Shown here in pieces: positions 61,554 to 64,000 of a stretch of 64,000 bases of DNA (its first letter is position 1; each line of letters begins with the position of its first letter). A model generated the notes under the pieces. It searched no databases, was not told where the DNA came from, and saw nothing but the letters and a program-made list of their open reading frames with translations. Location: NCBI GenBank assembly GCA_018432235.1, contig JAHDLO010000018.1, forward strand, positions 1 through 64,000, written 5' to 3'. This DNA comes from Clostridiaceae bacterium (GTDB taxonomy: Bacteria > Bacillota > Clostridia > Peptostreptococcales > Natronincolaceae). Made by a program: the position numbers and the translations under genes.

Positions 61554-61984
61554 CTCTATTACCCCCTGTCAAATAATTAAAATTATCCATATGTTATTTA
61601 ATATGTAAAAAATTCCATAAAAAGCACCCCAGCCCTTTGTAGAAAAGCTATGAAACCCACTGGAAATTTTCTGAAATTTCCGATGAATTTTCGTAGCTTT
61701 TATACAATGCTATAGGGGCTTTACAAAAGATATAATAATCTATGTCCACAGGTTTAAGGTTAGTACCTTGAATCACTTTAAAATATATTTAACTATCCTG
61801 TCATTCTGAAGCTCAGTCAAAGAATCTAGTTATTTCAAGAATATGTAGCGTCTTCGCTATCACGCAGCCACAGATGCTTAGGGTTTCTTATAGGCTTTAA
61901 AACGCCAACATATTTATAAAGCAGAATCATATAATTAAGATAGATATTTCAGATGCTTACCTAAAAAGGAAAGGAGATGGCGAA
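61554..61984. other. Intergenic region with a large imperfect palindrome and a common repeat fragment
   Basis: About 430 nt without a gene. It contains the nested inverted repeat listed at 61621-61732 and, near 61800, GTCATTCTGAAGCTCAGTCA, which resembles a dispersed repeat frequent in Clostridia (from memory). Control signals for both divergent genes must lie here. Confidence 0.5.
61621..61732. repeat. Imperfect inverted repeat of ~55-nt arms
   Basis: Nested complementary blocks pair around a 4-nt loop: outer AAAGC..CCC with GGGGCTTT, then TTGTA with TACAA, AAAAGCTA with TAGCTTTT, GAAA with TTTTC, and inner GGAAATTT with AAATTTCC. Arms are about 61621-61672 and 61677-61732. The size and symmetry suggest a MITE-like element or a structured transcript between divergent genes. 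Confidence 0.65.
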
Positions 61985-62677
61985 ATGGCTCTAAAAATGA
62001 TCGATTTATCTCAGGAGATTTTTCAAGGAATGTCGGTTTTCCCAATGCACCAGCCCACCTTTATTATGACCAACATGACCCATGAGGATAATATGAAAAC
62101 TACGGGCAGCAAGACTCTAGGCTTTTCTGCCAGAAATCTGCTGATCAGCGAGCATGGGGGCACCCATTGCGATGCCGTTTGGGAATACAAGCCTTCAGGG
62201 GCAACCATTGAAAATATGTCCCTAGAATACTTTTGGGGCAGTGCCATCTGTGTCGATTTATCTTTTGTGACAGCCGATAGATATATCGAGCCCCAGGATT
62301 TACAGGAGGCCCTTAATAGCTCAGGACAGGAGCTTAAAAGAGGAGATATTTATCTCATGTATACGGGGCATTACGACAGAAGCTTCGGCACCGACAAATG
62401 GCAAACCACCTATACCGGTCTCAGCTATGACGCTGCCAAATGGCTGGCGGAAAAGGGTGTCGTCAATATAGGCGTAGATGCCCCGGCTATTGATCATCCT
62501 CAGGACCTTGACTTTTCAGGCCATCTGGTCTGTGGAGAATACGATATCACCAATACCGAAAATCTATGCAATCTGGATAAGCTTGTGAATAAGCGCTTTT
62601 TATACTTTGGTTTGCCTTTAAAAATACGGGGAGGCTCCGGGTCACCCATAAGGGCAGTGGCGCTGGTGGAGGAATAA
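61985..62677 (+). CDS. Cyclase-family hydrolase (kynurenine formamidase-like)
   Basis: A 230-residue metal-dependent cyclase-family protein: SQEIFQGMSVFPMHQPTF at the N-terminus, the metal motif SEHGGTHCDAVWEY (H-G-G-T-H-x-D), LMYTGHYDRSFG, and GVDAPAIDHPQDLDFSGH. The family hydrolyses amides and lactones, including formylkynurenine. AAAGGAG lies upstream. It is divergent from ftcD and next to the purine locus; hydrolysis of 4-imidazolone to formiminoglycine would be a missing step it could fill. This is inference. Confidence 0.8.
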   Translation: MALKMIDLSQEIFQGMSVFPMHQPTFIMTNMTHEDNMKTTGSKTLGFSARNLLISEHGGTHCDAVWEYKPSGATIENMSLEYFWGSAICVDLSFVTADRYIEPQDLQEALNSSGQELKRGDIYLMYTGHYDRSFGTDKWQTTYTGLSYDAAKWLAEKGVVNIGVDAPAIDHPQDLDFSGHLVCGEYDITNTENLCNLDKLVNKRFLYFGLPLKIRGGSGSPIRAVALVEE

Positions 62678-62683
62678 ATATGA

Positions 62684-62722
62684 AAACGCAATACAGTTTT
62701 AAAGTGCTGAAAATGGCGTTTT
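62684..62722 (+). terminator. Terminator-like hairpin after the cyclase gene
   Basis: The stem AAAACGC/GCGTTTT (62684-62690 with 62716-62722) with an inner TTTT/AAAA pairing lies 7 nt past the stop; the outer T run is short. Confidence 0.6.
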
Positions 62723-62738
62723 AGGATAAATATAATTA

Positions 62739-62768
62739 AAAGGCTACCTCACATAAGAGATAGCCTTT
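62739..62768. terminator. Terminator between convergent genes
   Basis: A perfect 8-bp stem AAAGGCTA/TAGCCTTT (62739-62746 with 62761-62768) lies just beyond the stop of the minus-strand lipoprotein gene and is flanked by A/T-rich sequence on both sides. Confidence 0.7.
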
Positions 62769-62774
62769 ATATAA

Positions 62775-63890
62775 TTAATTATTTCTAAGCGCCGAAAGAT
62801 TGACTGCCCATATGCCGTTATCCCTTGTGGCAACAAAGGCCACAGAAGCATCATTGCTGTAGGCGATATCCAGCACCAATTTATCCTTTAAATCTCCCCC
62901 GATCTGGGACCAGAGGGTGCCGTGGTTTCCGCTATAATAAAGTCCTCCTCTACCGGAGGGAAAATCCCAGAAGCCCATCAGCCATTCATTGACATCTATT
63001 GGGTTAAGCTGCAGCTTTGTCATGCTGCCCTCAAGATAAAACCTCAAATAGCTGGAGATATTACCTTCAATATCTGTAGTCTCTACACCTATGGAAAAGG
63101 CATGATACACGGCATCCGATTGTATGGGATGAACTAAAACCCCGTAATTTGCCACCGTGTTGATTTTTATAAAGCTGTTGCCGCCATCGGTAGACAGATA
63201 GGCCAGCTTATCGACGATATATATGACATCCGCTTCCTTTGGATGTACGGTTATTCCTCTTACTGTTAAATCACTTATTTTACTCCAGGTTTTTCCCCTG
63301 TCCTGGCTTTTCCACAGGCCACCACCTAGAGTTGAGCTTTGTCCTACATAAATATCACCTGCTGTACTGCTGCTGATAATACTGATGGGGGCTTCAAAGG
63401 TGTCTGTTTCAGCCTTCTGCCAGCTTTTCTCTGCAGTTGAATAGGTGTAGATTTCGCCATTGCTGCCTCCAGCCACGATGATGGCCTCATTATCCTCCTC
63501 AAGCTCGACAATATGAAAAGCTGTTATCTCCTTACCCTCACTGATGCTTACAGCCTGTTCCTTACTCTGAATCTCGTAGATGTCCCCCTCCACCTGGGCA
63601 TACAGCACCCCCTTAGCGGTAATTGCCAGTCTATTTACTGTTGTATCCTCAAAGCCAAGGCTCTCCACTTGCCAATCGGAGCGCTTCAGCAAATCCTCTG
63701 CCAGACCCTTAGCTTCCGAATTGACGGACTGTAAAGGCTCTTCATTATTTTCTTCAAGGGCTGGTGTATCCTGATTGCAGCCGGAAAGCATCAAAGCAGC
63801 AATCATCAACAAAAGCATTATAAATTTTTTATTTTCGAACATGAATATCTTCCTCAGTTCCTTCATCATATCCTTTTTCCTTCTATTCAT
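62775..63890 (-). CDS. BNR-repeat (sialidase/YCF48-like) lipoprotein
   Basis: A 371-residue lipoprotein: signal peptide with lipobox LSGC (Cys at about residue 38), then a predicted beta-propeller with BNR/Asp-box-like repeats (GLWKSQDRGKTWSKI, YLSTDGGNSFIKI, GLYYSGNHGTLWSQIGG). Such propellers mediate binding or assembly outside the cell; no glycosidase residues are identified. ATG preceded by AAAGGAGG. It follows the partial deacetylase gene by about 14 nt and is probably co-transcribed with it. Confidence 0.8.
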   Translation of the reverse strand: MNRRKKDMMKELRKIFMFENKKFIMLLLMIAALMLSGCNQDTPALEENNEEPLQSVNSEAKGLAEDLLKRSDWQVESLGFEDTTVNRLAITAKGVLYAQVEGDIYEIQSKEQAVSISEGKEITAFHIVELEEDNEAIIVAGGSNGEIYTYSTAEKSWQKAETDTFEAPISIISSSTAGDIYVGQSSTLGGGLWKSQDRGKTWSKISDLTVRGITVHPKEADVIYIVDKLAYLSTDGGNSFIKINTVANYGVLVHPIQSDAVYHAFSIGVETTDIEGNISSYLRFYLEGSMTKLQLNPIDVNEWLMGFWDFPSGRGGLYYSGNHGTLWSQIGGDLKDKLVLDIAYSNDASVAFVATRDNGIWAVNLSALRNN

Positions 63891-63904
63891 AAAGTCTTCC
63901 TCCT

Positions 63905-64000
63905 TTAGGGAATAAGCGCATCAATTCCAACAAATTCATAACCCTGCTGCCTTGCTTTTTTTATAATTTCCGGCAGTGCCTCTATTGTGGATTTTCTCTT
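63905..64000 (-). CDS. C-terminal end of a probable polysaccharide deacetylase (partial)
   Basis: Only the last 31 codons are in the window; the gene continues past the right edge. The segment STIEALPEIIKKARQQGYEF ends in VGIDALIP, the typical end of NodB-type polysaccharide deacetylases (T-x-x-A-L-P-x-I-I ... G-Y-x-F-V). The stop TAA is at 63905-63907. Confidence 0.6.
   Translation of the reverse strand, partial: KRKSTIEALPEIIKKARQQGYEFVGIDALIP

Overview
The window comes from a low-GC, anaerobic, spore-forming Firmicute of the class Clostridia. The signs are a GerMN-domain lipoprotein and a Spo0E-like peptide (sporulation), a T-box in front of argS, MutS2, a flavin-based lactate dehydrogenase with its own ETF, and a purine-fermentation locus. 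An Alkaliphilus/Natronincola/Gottschalkia-like relative is my inference and not proven. Most genes lie on the minus strand, in the same direction as an rRNA operon whose 16S 5' end is at the left edge behind three tandem promoters.

Layout: 0-1 kb, 16S 5' end and rrn promoters. 1-26 kb, ordinary chromosomal genes: ptb, TPR protein, GNAT, B12/radical SAM, MATE, argS with T-box, a DUF4097 lipoprotein, a GerMN lipoprotein, mutS2, bipA, a divergent cis-prenyltransferase, GIY-YIG, and a YhaO/YhaN-type nuclease pair. 26-33 kb: a gamma-glutamyltransferase, then a probable acquired module with a two-component system, an array of six 11-bp repeats, an ABC exporter (ATPase plus two permeases) and a 39-residue membrane peptide, bordered by a decayed HTH gene and one copy of an 80-bp dispersed repeat; then a Spo0E-like peptide. 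33-41 kb: a lactate-oxidation cluster (lactate permease, FadR-type regulator, EtfB, EtfA, FAD-dependent lactate dehydrogenase, LarA-type racemase), with a soluble chemoreceptor-like protein divergent from it. 42-43.6 kb: two unknown membrane-associated proteins.

43.6-61.6 kb is the centre of interest: a long co-directional purine-catabolic locus that also encodes a bacterial microcompartment (BMC) shell. Read 5' to 3' it holds glutamate formimidoyltransferase (separated by about 210 bp), a cyclic amidohydrolase, a cysteine hydrolase, UbiX, UbiD, three BMC-H shell proteins with a small unknown protein between them, a flavoprotein-fold protein, an EutN/CcmL vertex protein, a divergent adenine deaminase paralogue, an NCS2 purine permease, a guanine-deaminase-like amidohydrolase, a four-gene xanthine dehydrogenase (molybdenum subunit split in two) and a canonical-looking adenine deaminase. 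These enzyme classes match, almost step for step, the classical clostridial purine fermentation: xanthine to 4-ureido-5-imidazolecarboxylate, to 4-amino-5-imidazolecarboxylate, to 4-aminoimidazole, to 4-imidazolone, to formiminoglycine, to glycine plus formimino-THF. My proposal is that UbiD/UbiX performs the imidazole-carboxylate decarboxylation, that the second adenine deaminase paralogue is the 4-aminoimidazole deaminase, and that labile or volatile imidazole intermediates are kept in a shell. No aldehyde dehydrogenase, PduL or B12 enzyme of classical metabolosomes is visible here.

62-64 kb: a cyclase-family hydrolase on the plus strand (candidate imidazolone ring-opening enzyme), a BNR-repeat lipoprotein, and the C-terminus of a probable polysaccharide deacetylase. 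I see no CRISPR array, tRNA gene, intact insertion sequence or prophage.
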